Assembly: GCF_900184255.1 (NCBI RefSeq) | Contig: NZ_LT854636.1 | Span: forward strand, 319,079-383,078 | Source of the DNA: Haloimpatiens massiliensis | Lineage (GTDB): Bacteria > Bacillota > Clostridia > Clostridiales > Clostridiaceae | Direction of reading: 5' to 3' | DNA length: 64,000 nt | In this document: positions 25,997 to 34,175 of the stretch, one piece after another | Position numbering within the stretch: position 1 is the first letter of the stretch | Layout of the letters: each line of letters starts with the position of its first letter | Notes under the pieces: generated by a model | Told to the model about the DNA's origin: nothing | What the model saw: the letters and a program-made list of their open reading frames with translations, nothing else | The model's database searches: none | Translations under genes and position numbers: made by a program

Positions 25997-26893
25997 CTAG
26001 TCTTCTAAGAAACCATATTTTTCTTTTACCAAAGAAAAGAAAACTGTTACTGCCAATAAATCTGCACAGCCTCCAGGGCTTATATTTCTATTTATAAATT
26101 CGGTACTTAAATCCTCTACAGCTTTTCGTCCATTTTTAGTTTGCATTCCACCGATTTTCATTATGTATTTCGCTTTATTTTGAACTTCCTTTAAAACCTC
26201 TATATTGTGCCTATGTATTACATTAGTATCCTCACAACAGCTCATTATAGCAATTAAAGTGTGTACTAATCTGTCGTTTGTATCTAAATCATTGTTTTCT
26301 TCATATATTTTTAAGGAATGTGTAAAAACTATAGGCATACCCATTTCTACTTCTCCACGTATTCCTTTAATACCATAATTTTTATATAGCAATTCTCCAT
26401 AAGTAAGCGCCTCATGGTCTTTTCCTTTAATAGCTTCTTCTAAATCTTCCTTTACTATTCCCCTAGTCATTCTTTTTATAATATTCTCTATTTCATCAAA
26501 ATTTTTTTCTTCATATATGTCCTTTGCAACCGCTATGCAGCATAAACCCATTAAAAATATCATGCCCTTATGGGTATTTACCCCATTAGTGCTTTGAAGC
26601 ATATGCTTGTCTCCTATTTTACCTATCTCCCTTGCTTCTTTAAAAATCTCTTTTTCTCCTTTAGAACTAAATCCAACTTCACTAAACTTGATCATTGTTT
26701 CCATAAGAGCACAGGTGCTATCTATAAAAGTAAAATAATTCATATCTTCGTGAGCTCCATTACTCACAGGAGTTACAAGACCAGGTTTAGGAAAAGCACT
26801 TACCTCATAGAGCATTGCCTTTACCGCAAAACTAGCTATATTATAAATTTCATCCCTATATTTGTATATTTCTCTACAGTTTTCTTTATTCAT
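25997..26893 (-). CDS. citG: Triphosphoribosyl-dephospho-CoA synthase CitG
   Basis: 298 residues. It makes 2'-(5''-triphosphoribosyl)-3'-dephospho-CoA, the precursor of the citrate/citramalate lyase prosthetic group. Family landmarks include EVSAFPKPGLVTPVSNGAHED and the C-terminal ISPGGCADLLA. The ATG at 26893 overlaps the citX stop by 8 bp and has GGAGAATAAGG just upstream; a start 12 codons earlier lacks this. Last gene of citC-citX-citG, whose client is probably the citD-encoded carrier at 36908. Confidence 0.92.
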   Translation of the reverse strand: MNKENCREIYKYRDEIYNIASFAVKAMLYEVSAFPKPGLVTPVSNGAHEDMNYFTFIDSTCALMETMIKFSEVGFSSKGEKEIFKEAREIGKIGDKHMLQSTNGVNTHKGMIFLMGLCCIAVAKDIYEEKNFDEIENIIKRMTRGIVKEDLEEAIKGKDHEALTYGELLYKNYGIKGIRGEVEMGMPIVFTHSLKIYEENNDLDTNDRLVHTLIAIMSCCEDTNVIHRHNIEVLKEVQNKAKYIMKIGGMQTKNGRKAVEDLSTEFINRNISPGGCADLLAVTVFFSLVKEKYGFLED

Positions 26894-27473
26894 CCTTATT
26901 CTCCATACGTTTTTTTGTATATTCCTCAAAACTTTTCTCTATAAAATCGATTATCTCCTTTTGGCTGTGCCTTCTACTTCTTACACATAGGTGAGCATCC
27001 TCATTACATATAAAACACTTCCTACTAGATAACCCCAATTCTCTTCTACTTATCCCCTGACCTTTTTCATTGTACACATCTATATCCACAAATCTTCCTA
27101 ATGGGTGTTTTTCTTCTATAGTTATACACAGTTTTTTTGCTTCTATAAATTGTTTATTAATTACCATAAAAAATATAGGCCCTTCTGGGGTAAATTCTAA
27201 TTTTTTAAACAATATATTATTTGTACTTTTTTCTCTTATCTCTACTAACTGTGATTTTTTATCTATATATTCACATAAACTTTCTCTATTAAACTCTTCT
27301 ATTAATTGATTTTTTATTATCTTAACTATTTTCCTAGTTAATACATTGTCTTTATTAACCCCTGGGTAATTAGCTCTTACTACTATTAATGTATTTAAAT
27401 ATTTATCTAATATTTTCTTTTGCTTTTCTATTCTTTTTTCTCTAGCATCTAATATATCTTCTGCATTATACAT
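26886..27473 (-). CDS. citX: CitX, holo-lyase synthase (prosthetic group transferase)
   Basis: 195 residues. It attaches the phosphoribosyl-dephospho-CoA arm to a serine of the CitD acyl carrier. The motif EEKHPLGRFVDIDVYN fits the CitX GRLxDxDV signature. The C-terminal KCFICNEDAHLCVRSRRHS region is also typical. It starts 4 bp after citC and overlaps citG. Confidence 0.9.
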   Translation of the reverse strand: MYNAEDILDAREKRIEKQKKILDKYLNTLIVVRANYPGVNKDNVLTRKIVKIIKNQLIEEFNRESLCEYIDKKSQLVEIREKSTNNILFKKLEFTPEGPIFFMVINKQFIEAKKLCITIEEKHPLGRFVDIDVYNEKGQGISRRELGLSSRKCFICNEDAHLCVRSRRHSQKEIIDFIEKSFEEYTKKRMENKDE

Positions 27474-27477
27474 ATGC

Positions 27478-28524
27478 TTAATGTGGAGAATTACTTTTCT
27501 TTATCTTCTCCATTATCTCCTTTCCTTTTTCCGTATTTAAAAATTCAAAGGTAACTTCAGGTATTAAATTTTTTAATTCATCCATCTTATCTTTCTTTAT
27601 AAAATCCCTGACTTTAGAAGCACTTATAGCCCCACCACTAAACTCTTTTCTCTTAATTTCTATAACTTCCACACCATAATGCTCTAATACCTCTTTTAAC
27701 GTAGCATTATAAGTTCTGGTTACATTGCAATAGGGTTCCTTTCCTACAAATCTCTTGTTTATATTTAACTCCTTGCAAAAATATTCTCCAAATATATTTG
27801 CATCTAGCTTTGTATATCCCTTCAGCCTTTCATCTTCCTTTCTTAAGAAGTATGAAGGGAATGTGGCAGAAGATATTATATACTCCGTTCCAGGTATGAC
27901 TTTTACATTTTCTAAATCTCCTACTCCCTTTTTAACCAATTCGTATCTTTCTTTAAAAGGGAAAAGTGATTTATCTTCTTCTACTATAAAAACTAAAACT
28001 TCTTCACTTTCCATAGCTGCTTTTTCTATTAAATATCTGTGTCCCTTTGTAAAAGGATTACAATTCATAACTATGGCAGATCTTTTTTTATACACATCTA
28101 TTCCATATTTCTTAATTATGTTTTTAAGTATGCCCTTTATATCGTATATACCTCTTTCTAATAAAGCCACTTCTTCCACCTTAGTAACAGTATTAAAATT
28201 TAGTGATGAAAATATATCTACATTTTTAGGCTTAGTAAATATAAAATTGTGATAAATCCCCTGATCAAAAGACTTATCTATTAAATTAGTTATAAGTGTA
28301 GAGCTAACCCCCTCCCCCTGCAAATCAGGAGATACCGCAAAACACTTAAACACATTTTTAGCTTTAGAACAAGTAGCCACTATTTTATCCACATTATTTC
28401 TCAAAACTAAAGTATAATCCACATCTTTATCCAGAATTAAAGCAAAACTGTTTAAAAACTCTTCCACTTCTTTTCTTTCTTCTTCTTTTCTTAAATTTAT
28501 TTTTGATAGTTTTAAGTCATACAT
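27478..28524 (-). CDS. citC: [Citrate/citramalate (pro-3S)-lyase] ligase CitC
   Basis: 348 residues. It acetylates the thiol of the lyase prosthetic group using acetate and ATP, which activates the enzyme. An N-terminal GNAT-like domain (about 1-130) is followed by a nucleotidyltransferase domain with NPFTKGHRYLIE (HxxH-like) and a later SASKVRDFIK. First gene of citC-citX-citG. An insertion element lies divergently only ~150 bp upstream, which may have altered its promoter. Confidence 0.93.
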   Translation of the reverse strand: MYDLKLSKINLRKEEERKEVEEFLNSFALILDKDVDYTLVLRNNVDKIVATCSKAKNVFKCFAVSPDLQGEGVSSTLITNLIDKSFDQGIYHNFIFTKPKNVDIFSSLNFNTVTKVEEVALLERGIYDIKGILKNIIKKYGIDVYKKRSAIVMNCNPFTKGHRYLIEKAAMESEEVLVFIVEEDKSLFPFKERYELVKKGVGDLENVKVIPGTEYIISSATFPSYFLRKEDERLKGYTKLDANIFGEYFCKELNINKRFVGKEPYCNVTRTYNATLKEVLEHYGVEVIEIKRKEFSGGAISASKVRDFIKKDKMDELKNLIPEVTFEFLNTEKGKEIMEKIKKSNSPH

Positions 28525-28582
28525 ATAAAATCACCCTTATTTTTTAATTAAATTCTTAACTTCTGCAAAATAAAAAGTTAAA

Positions 28583-28598
28583 TTGGTAGTATTACCAA
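28583..28598. promoter_or_regulatory. Palindrome between citC and the transposase
   Basis: TTGGTA-GTAT-TACCAA. It could be an operator for citC or lie at the left border of the insertion element. On the minus strand TTGGTA also resembles a weak -35 for citC. Confidence 0.35.
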
Positions 28599-28608
28599 AA
28601 AATAAATA

Positions 28609-28681
28609 TGGCACACTGACCTTATCCGTGATATATAAAAGTTACTACTCAATTAAAACACGGGAGGTTGTCAGTATGCCA
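28609..28681 (+). promoter_or_regulatory. Inverted repeat sequestering the transposase start codon
   Basis: TGGCACACTGAC (28609-28620) pairs with GTCAGTATGCCA (28670-28681), and the second arm contains the ATG of the transposase. Transcripts entering from outside would fold and hide the start. Transcripts starting inside the loop would not. Such protection against read-through is known for several IS elements. Confidence 0.55.
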
Positions 28682-29902
28682 AGTAAATTTACTAATCATA
28701 TTGTATCCATTAATGATGAACTTTACAATTACTTAAATGATGTAAATTATGGAATGAGTAAACCTCAATTTCATCATATATCCACTATTATTAATGGATT
28801 AATAAATTTAGATGGCACTAAATCTTTATTAAAGATTTCAGAATATATACTAGCTGCTAAAAGCAGCAGTTCCATATATAGATTTTTGAGTAACTCTAAA
28901 TGGGACGATAGTCTCATAGATAGAAATCGTATTAATTATTTAAAACTACATTTTAATAAACTCATAAAGCCTAAATCCGTAGGATTCTTAGTTATAGATG
29001 ATACTGTTAATCCAAAAACTCAAGCAAAGAAGATGCAAGGATTAAGCTATAATCATTGCCATACAGAAGGTAAAAATCTTTGGTCCCACTGTGTAGTTAC
29101 TTCTAATTTTGTAGCAGAGGATATGTCTATTCCGCTAAACTATAAGTCTTATTTTAACGAAGAAAACTGCAAAAATCATAATAAAAAATTTATGAGTAAA
29201 CCAGATATAGCTTTAGGTTTTATTAATTCTTTTGAAAAACCTTCTAACTGCGATAAAATATATTGTCTTACTGATAGTTGGTACACTAGCGAAAAGTTAA
29301 TTAATGGTTGTATTTTAAAAGGTTTTAACTTTATTGGGGCTTTAAAATCTAATAGAAAAATCTCTCCATTAGGAATTTCAATGCAAATTAAGGAATTTGC
29401 TAAATATATAAATCCATCTACCTTAGATGTAGTTACCGTCGAAGGTAAGGATTATAGAGTATATAAATACGAAGGCAAAGTTTCAAAGATTGAAAATGCA
29501 TTAGCCTTAATTTGCTATGAAGTTGATGGGGACAGCTTTAAAGAACCAGTATATCTAATGTCTACAGACATAGAACTTAGTAATAAAGCTATAATAAAAT
29601 ACTATCTATATAGATGGAACATTGAAACTAATTACAAATATCTTAAAACACACTTAGGTTTTGACGAATATAAAGTTCAATGTATACTCTCTATCGAGAG
29701 GTATTTTCTACTTACATTTTTAGCAATCAATTTTTTAGAGATTTATAGATTATATAATCCTAAAAAACTTGAAACCATTGGTGATACTATAAAGTCTATA
29801 AAAAGCCTATCGGCTAAAGAATTGGTGCGTTTTGTTTATGAGGAAGCTAAAAATGATATACCTTTAGACACAATACTTGCTGAATTAAAATTAGTTTCTT
29901 AA
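28676..29902 (+). CDS. IS4-superfamily (IS701-like) DDE transposase
   Basis: 408 residues, apparently intact. The catalytic triad is visible as VIDDTVNPK (first Asp), LTDSWYTSEK (second Asp) and the YREK motif YLYRWNIETNYKYLK (Glu). The start is the ATG at 28676 (MPSKFTNH), 8 nt after GGGAGG. The frame runs 31 codons further upstream without a ribosome site. The element's terminal repeats could not be fixed by eye, so its borders are not given. It lies divergent to citC, separating citC-X-G from the rest of the pathway. Confidence 0.92.
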   Translation: MPSKFTNHIVSINDELYNYLNDVNYGMSKPQFHHISTIINGLINLDGTKSLLKISEYILAAKSSSSIYRFLSNSKWDDSLIDRNRINYLKLHFNKLIKPKSVGFLVIDDTVNPKTQAKKMQGLSYNHCHTEGKNLWSHCVVTSNFVAEDMSIPLNYKSYFNEENCKNHNKKFMSKPDIALGFINSFEKPSNCDKIYCLTDSWYTSEKLINGCILKGFNFIGALKSNRKISPLGISMQIKEFAKYINPSTLDVVTVEGKDYRVYKYEGKVSKIENALALICYEVDGDSFKEPVYLMSTDIELSNKAIIKYYLYRWNIETNYKYLKTHLGFDEYKVQCILSIERYFLLTFLAINFLEIYRLYNPKKLETIGDTIKSIKSLSAKELVRFVYEEAKNDIPLDTILAELKLVS

Positions 29903-30013
29903 AAAATTTTGTAAGTTACTTATAGGGAAAGTATAGAATTAAATGCTGTAACTATATTCCTATTAAAGAACTTACATCTATATTTGGGTTTTTAGCTTTT
30001 AAAATTAAAGAAG

Positions 30014-30223
30014 TTAAGTTAAATTCTTATTTTCCTCAATACTTGCCATAAGTAAAATCGGAGATAACAGTATCATCGGCACCATACTTACCCAATATTT
30101 TGCTGTGTTTAAAAATTTTAAACTAAAATCACTCAATAAAAATGGAGTGATAATTGTACCATTAATAAGTATTAATATTACCGGTAAACTTTTTTTAAAA
30201 CTAACTTTTCTTATGTTTTTCAT
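30014..30223 (-). CDS. Small two-helix membrane protein
   Basis: 69 residues: a basic N-terminus and two hydrophobic stretches (about 13-31 and 42-62). No family recognised. A GGGGA ribosome site precedes the ATG at 30223. Its size and location beside an insertion element leave open that it is not a real gene. Confidence 0.45.
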   Translation of the reverse strand: MKNIRKVSFKKSLPVILILINGTIITPFLLSDFSLKFLNTAKYWVSMVPMILLSPILLMASIEENKNLT

Positions 30224-30350
30224 TGTAATTTCCCCTTTAATTAAGCTTTTTTCACATCTTCTATTTATTTTTTTATAGTATTCTTTATTATAAAACTTAT
30301 TTATTTTATATCTCTATATTCTTTTATTCCCTTTTATTAATTTTTTTAAG

Positions 30351-31220
30351 TTATCTTAGTGCTTTCAAACATTGAATCACTATATCCGGTCTATCTATAT
30401 AAACTTCATGTTCACTATTTTCCGCAATTACTAGCTTTCCCTTATTTGAAAGCTTTGATAACTCAATTTGCAAATCACGCCACTGAGCTTCATATAATAC
30501 AGCTTCTTTCTTTGGAATCTGATACTTAATCCAGCTCTCCACTCCTACCTTACTATCCCTTGCTATTACTATAAGCGGAACATTAGGAAACTCTGAAATA
30601 CTTTTTATGTCTTTACTATCCCTATCCCAATTTTCAAATTCCTCTGCTATAGTTTTGTGAAGTACAGTACTTGTAAAAAACTCCTCTACATTTTTCATAT
30701 CACTACAGGACATGCGTTTTATATAACTTGAAATAATATTTTCATTCTGAATCTTTAGTTCTTCCTTAGATTTTTTGGAAGCATCCACATTCCATTGTAT
30801 CATTTTATCTATTGCAATAAAATCACTCATAATAGGTGTATTAAGTCTATACAACTTTTTAAAATTATATGAAGTAGAGTCAATTAGTACTATTCCTTTC
30901 AATTTATTAGGATACATTTTTGCATATTGCTGCACACATAATCCACCAAAGGAATGTCCCATTAGAATAAATTTATCTTCTATACCAATTTTCTCTATAA
31001 GTTCATTAAGTTCTTTTGCCATATTTCTTGTGGTACGTGATTCATCTGAAACCTGACTTTTTCCGTAGCCGGCTCTATGATATAATACAACTGTAAAATA
31101 TTTTTTTATCTCTTCCAAAATAGAATACCAATCATAAAAAGAACTGCCTATACCAGTTTCTATAATGAGAAATGTTTTACCCTGACCAAAGATTTTATAT
31201 TCTAATTCAAAAGTCCCCAT
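30351..31220 (-). CDS. Alpha/beta-fold hydrolase
   Basis: 289 residues. The nucleophile elbow GHSFGG (Ser near residue 96), a late Asp in ARDSKVG and the catalytic His in NSEHEVYID fit the alpha/beta-hydrolase triad. The HRAGYGKS segment near the oxyanion loop is typical of proline-iminopeptidase/lipase-like members. No signal peptide, so cytoplasmic. Substrate unknown. The start follows GGGGGAAAG. Monocistronic. Confidence 0.9.
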   Translation of the reverse strand: MGTFELEYKIFGQGKTFLIIETGIGSSFYDWYSILEEIKKYFTVVLYHRAGYGKSQVSDESRTTRNMAKELNELIEKIGIEDKFILMGHSFGGLCVQQYAKMYPNKLKGIVLIDSTSYNFKKLYRLNTPIMSDFIAIDKMIQWNVDASKKSKEELKIQNENIISSYIKRMSCSDMKNVEEFFTSTVLHKTIAEEFENWDRDSKDIKSISEFPNVPLIVIARDSKVGVESWIKYQIPKKEAVLYEAQWRDLQIELSKLSNKGKLVIAENSEHEVYIDRPDIVIQCLKALR

Positions 31221-31300
31221 AATCTTTCCCCCATTTTATATAACCAAATACCATATATAACTAATTATACATGTTGTCTACCTTCACTGTAAACAAAAAA

Positions 31301-31321
31301 GCTAGTTTAAATTAAACTAGC
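31301..31321 (-). terminator. Terminator-like hairpin
   Basis: GCTAGTTTAA-A-TTAAACTAGC followed on the minus strand by TTTTTTG. It may end a transcript containing the short ORF at 31497-31613. Confidence 0.7.
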
Positions 31322-31496
31322 AAATTTCTATGTTTTTACTTCTATTACTATCTAAATTCAAAAAGTATTTATCAAATGATAAATCGATTACAAGCATTAT
31401 ACACGTTGATATAACAATTTCACTCCAAAATATAAGTTTATTTACTCCAAACAGCTATATTATATAATATTAATGAACTAATGATACCTAAAATTA
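31322..31496. other. Intergenic, no feature recognised
   Basis: AT-rich sequence without ORF, hairpin or repeat that I can support. Confidence 0.3.
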
Positions 31497-31613
31497 TTAA
31501 CTATTTTTATTTATATAAATATCTAATGCACGAATTAACTTAGATGCTGCCAAAATAATAGCTATATAAGCCATTAGCTTAATTATCATCTCTACTATGC
31601 CTATTAAAAACAC
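31497..31613 (-). CDS. Putative 38-residue membrane peptide
   Basis: GTG start at 31613, 5 nt after AAGGGAG. The product has a hydrophobic helix (LIGIVEMIIKLMAYIAIILA) and a short polar tail ending YINKNS. Too short for confident calling, but the ribosome site, clean helix and downstream terminator at 31301 support it. No family recognised. Confidence 0.4.
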   Translation of the reverse strand: MFLIGIVEMIIKLMAYIAIILAASKLIRALDIYINKNS

Positions 31614-31911
31614 TGCTACTCCCTTCCTTTCTTTAAATTTTTTAGTATTTCTATTCTTTATTCAGTGCCTCCCTACCGTAGTACTATCACCTTCTAATAA
31701 ATAGAATCTACGGAAGCTGCTCCATTAAATATTAATTTTAGTGGAATTATTTCATCAAGGCATGTTGTTTTTGTAAATATTTAACTAATATGGTACTATA
31801 TTAGCTGTTATTACGTGAATTCCTTCTAATTATTATATTTTTTACAAAATAGAAAAAGAACCATTTTAAACTAGTCCTCTAAAAATCACATATATCTTAC
31901 AACTCTATTAG
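31614..31911. other. Intergenic, no gene recognised
   Basis: About 300 bp of AT-rich DNA between the short ORF and the family-2 element. Nothing else is supportable. Confidence 0.3.
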
Positions 31912-32073
31912 TTAGGTACATGAAAAGAAATAATAAGTCAAAGCTGCTAATATATTTTGGGTCAGATATGGAAGCTGATTCCGTCGCTAGTAGGACTATC
32001 AGTAGATTACGCTTGAACCAGTATGACGCAAAATACTATCATACTTACTTTTTATTTATTTGAATGTGCCTTA
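31912..32073 (-). mobile_element. Palindromic MITE-like element, family 2, full copy (162 bp)
   Basis: Read on the minus strand it begins TAAGGCACATTCAAATAAAT and ends TTTCTTTTCATGTACCTAA, aligning end to end with the copy at 48848-49010, including the core CTGATAGTCCTACTAGCG. The ends are imperfect inverted repeats. No ORF. Confidence 0.78.
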
Positions 32074-32185
32074 CTCTAAAGACTTATTCATCCATTTTTG
32101 TCATGGCATAAATTTATATAGTAATCTGATTTGATACTTCCAAGTAAAAAATAATTGAAATCACACTCGTTTACTTGTCCGTTAT

Positions 32186-32410
32186 TTAACTTTCTGAAAA
32201 AATTAAATTTGTATTTGCATTGTATAAATTTATATTTAATCCACATTCTTCTTTTGCTTCACGAATACATGTTTCTTCGGGTAATTCATTAGCTTCAATA
32301 TGTTCACCTAATGGAAGTATTGTTTTAGCACGTTTATGCAAATGTAATAATATTTTATCTTTATGTACTATATATACGGATACTGTAAAATGCCTATCAA
32401 TACTCATCAT
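32186..32410 (-). pseudogene. Truncated Nudix hydrolase
   Basis: 74 residues, about half the usual Nudix domain. The Nudix box is recognisable (GEHIEANE followed by REAKEECGL), with the second glycine of the usual GG replaced by Glu. The frame stops right after the box. In another frame just downstream the reading NECDFNYFLLGSIKSDYY looks like remaining Nudix-fold sequence, suggesting a frameshift. A family-2 element lies ~110 bp beyond. The start is poorly positioned relative to GAGGG. Confidence 0.6.
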
Positions 32411-32488
32411 GCCCTCTTAAATTATATAAATTAATTTATTACTCATGTTAAACCCATATCTCACTCTCAGTAGGCTACTAAATTAATT

Positions 32489-33160
32489 TTATTCAATACC
32501 CTTCATTTCTAACTTTAATCTAGTAAAATACTCTTCCATAAATTTAAGTCTTATTTTTCCTATTTCTTTTGCCTTTTTCGTATACAATTTACTAGGAATC
32601 TTTTTAAACTTCACTTCGTATTCTATAAAAGGTGTATGCTTTGAAACATCCTTTAACCTTCCATTTTCAACAGTATTTTTATTTAAATAATCATTTAGTG
32701 ACTCATTTACTGTTAATCTTTGTCCAAATTGTCCCGCTAGCATAAAAGTACGAGCAATTCCGATTGCACCTATAGCATCAAGCTTATCTGCATCAAAAAG
32801 TATTTTAGCTTCTATTGTATTAGGCTCATTTCCAGTCCTAAATCTATGCGCTACAATACAGTGCTTTATACTTTCTATCTTTTCCTCTTCGTATTGTAAG
32901 TTTTTTAATATGCCCTCTGCAATTTCACTGCCTAAAATAGCATGATCAACTTTTCCTGTTTTATCTTTACTTTCTTCTACTCTTGCAATATCATGTAATA
33001 ATGCTGCTGGAATAAGCACTTCTAAATCGGCGTCTTTCTCGTATTTTGAAATTAATAAGCAAAGATTATAAACTCTAAATACATGATCTAAATTATGAGC
33101 TGAACAAGTCAACTTTTCTTGAACAATTTTTATAATCTTTCTATGTTTTTCATCTATATT
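32489..33160 (-). CDS. HD-domain phosphohydrolase
   Basis: 223 residues. Metal ligands of the HD superfamily are seen: HNLDHVFRV (first His), LLHDIAR (HD pair) and a later LFDADKLDA (Asp). Likely a soluble nucleotidase or phosphodiesterase; the substrate is not evident. The ATG at 33160 follows AGGAGGG and overlaps the end of the upstream Ham1-like gene by 11 bp, so the two are coupled. Confidence 0.88.
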   Translation of the reverse strand, partial: NIDEKHRKIIKIVQEKLTCSAHNLDHVFRVYNLCLLISKYEKDADLEVLIPAALLHDIARVEESKDKTGKVDHAILGSEIAEGILKNLQYEEEKIESIKHCIVAHRFRTGNEPNTIEAKILFDADKLDAIGAIGIARTFMLAGQFGQRLTVNESLNDYLNKNTVENGRLKDVSKHTPFIEYEVKFKKIPSKLYTKKAKEIGKIRLKFMEEYFTRLKLEMKGIE

Positions 33161-33731
33161 CATTTGTTTCCCTCCTATACCATATGCCAAATTTTTTTAT
33201 ACAACTCTCTTCTTTCAAACTATTATACATTTCAAAATCCTTTTCACTAAACTCTGCTAATGTTTTATTGAAATTTAGAGGCTCAAATATGTACCACAAA
33301 TCTGACCATTTATTTTCGTTGTCTTCTCCTCTTATACCTTTAGATATACTACCTGGTGATTTACTTTCAAAAAACTTCATATTCTTCCCATCATAGTACG
33401 CTAAACAAGATTTAAATTCACAATATCTATCTCCAATGTCTTCCATTAATTTTAATATCCCATTTATTCCTATGGTTTCTAATGTATGATTAACATATGC
33501 TTTTGGAAATCCATTTAATTCTTTTATAAAAAATCCCGCATCTAATGCTATACATGGTGTTTTTACAATTTTATATGCCTGTACAACTTTTTCCTTAGCT
33601 ATCTCGCTTATATCATCGCCTCTAGGTTCTATAAGCTCAGCATTATATGGTAAAACTTTTATATTTTCAAGTTCTCTTTGGGCTGATGCAATTTTTCCTT
33701 TATTACTTGTTACAAATATAATTTCTTTCAT
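33150..33731 (-). CDS. Ham1/RdgB-like nucleoside triphosphate pyrophosphatase
   Basis: 193 residues starting MKEIIFVTSNKGK, the TSNxxK signature of the Ham1/ITPase family. ALDAGFFIKELNGFPKAYV supplies the acidic substrate loop. The family removes non-canonical purine triphosphates (ITP, XTP). This is a divergent member, not the standard RdgB. It starts at 33731 after GGAG and is coupled to the HD protein, which suggests a nucleotide sanitation pair (inference). Confidence 0.82.
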   Translation of the reverse strand: MKEIIFVTSNKGKIASAQRELENIKVLPYNAELIEPRGDDISEIAKEKVVQAYKIVKTPCIALDAGFFIKELNGFPKAYVNHTLETIGINGILKLMEDIGDRYCEFKSCLAYYDGKNMKFFESKSPGSISKGIRGEDNENKWSDLWYIFEPLNFNKTLAEFSEKDFEMYNSLKEESCIKKFGIWYRRETNEYR

Positions 33732-33780
33732 ACAATTCAACTCCATAAATAAATCTAGCTGTAAATAAAAATTTATATAG

Positions 33781-33990
33781 CCATTAACCCACAAAAAGGT
33801 ATAATGTGATGGAATTATGAAATTTCTTCTCCATGACTTGCATAAGAGCTGAGAACAATAAATTTAATTTAAGAAATTCTAATCTTTTAGCCATATAAAA
33901 TTAAATTTAAACAGTTCCTTTGCTTCTTATGCAAGTCATTCTAGAGAAATTTTATAATTCAGGTAATGTAATGCTTATGTGGGATAATCA
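33781..33990 (-). mobile_element. Palindromic MITE-like element, family 1, copy C (210 bp)
   Basis: Same family as 17090-17402 but in the opposite orientation and with the central GC-rich part deleted. The right end reads TGTGGGATAATCA, the left end CCATTAACCCACA. Flanks TATAG and TATAA are a decayed 5-bp duplication. It lies just upstream of the Ham1-like gene. Confidence 0.8.
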
Positions 33991-34116
33991 TATAACAATT
34001 ATAACATTGATTTATAAGAAATAGATAACTTAACTATTAGATCTAAATACTAATTTGTAAAATATTTTCCTTAACTCAAACTAAATTACAATATATTTTA
34101 TCCTTATTTAAATAAT

Positions 34117-34162
34117 AAAAAAGTGCTAGCTTTGATATGAGTTTATTAACTAGCACTTTTTA
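34117..34162 (-). terminator. Terminator of the glutamate-fermentation cluster after citF
   Basis: AAAAGTGCTAG pairs with CTAGCACTTTT around an ~18-base loop, then T-rich on the minus strand. Confidence 0.85.
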
Positions 34163-34175
34163 CTTTATTCAATTA

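Noticed and set aside
28561..30000. Exact terminal inverted repeats of the insertion element
   Set aside because: AAGTTACT occurs on both sides but as a direct rather than inverted repeat; no convincing pair of ends was found, so no borders are claimed.
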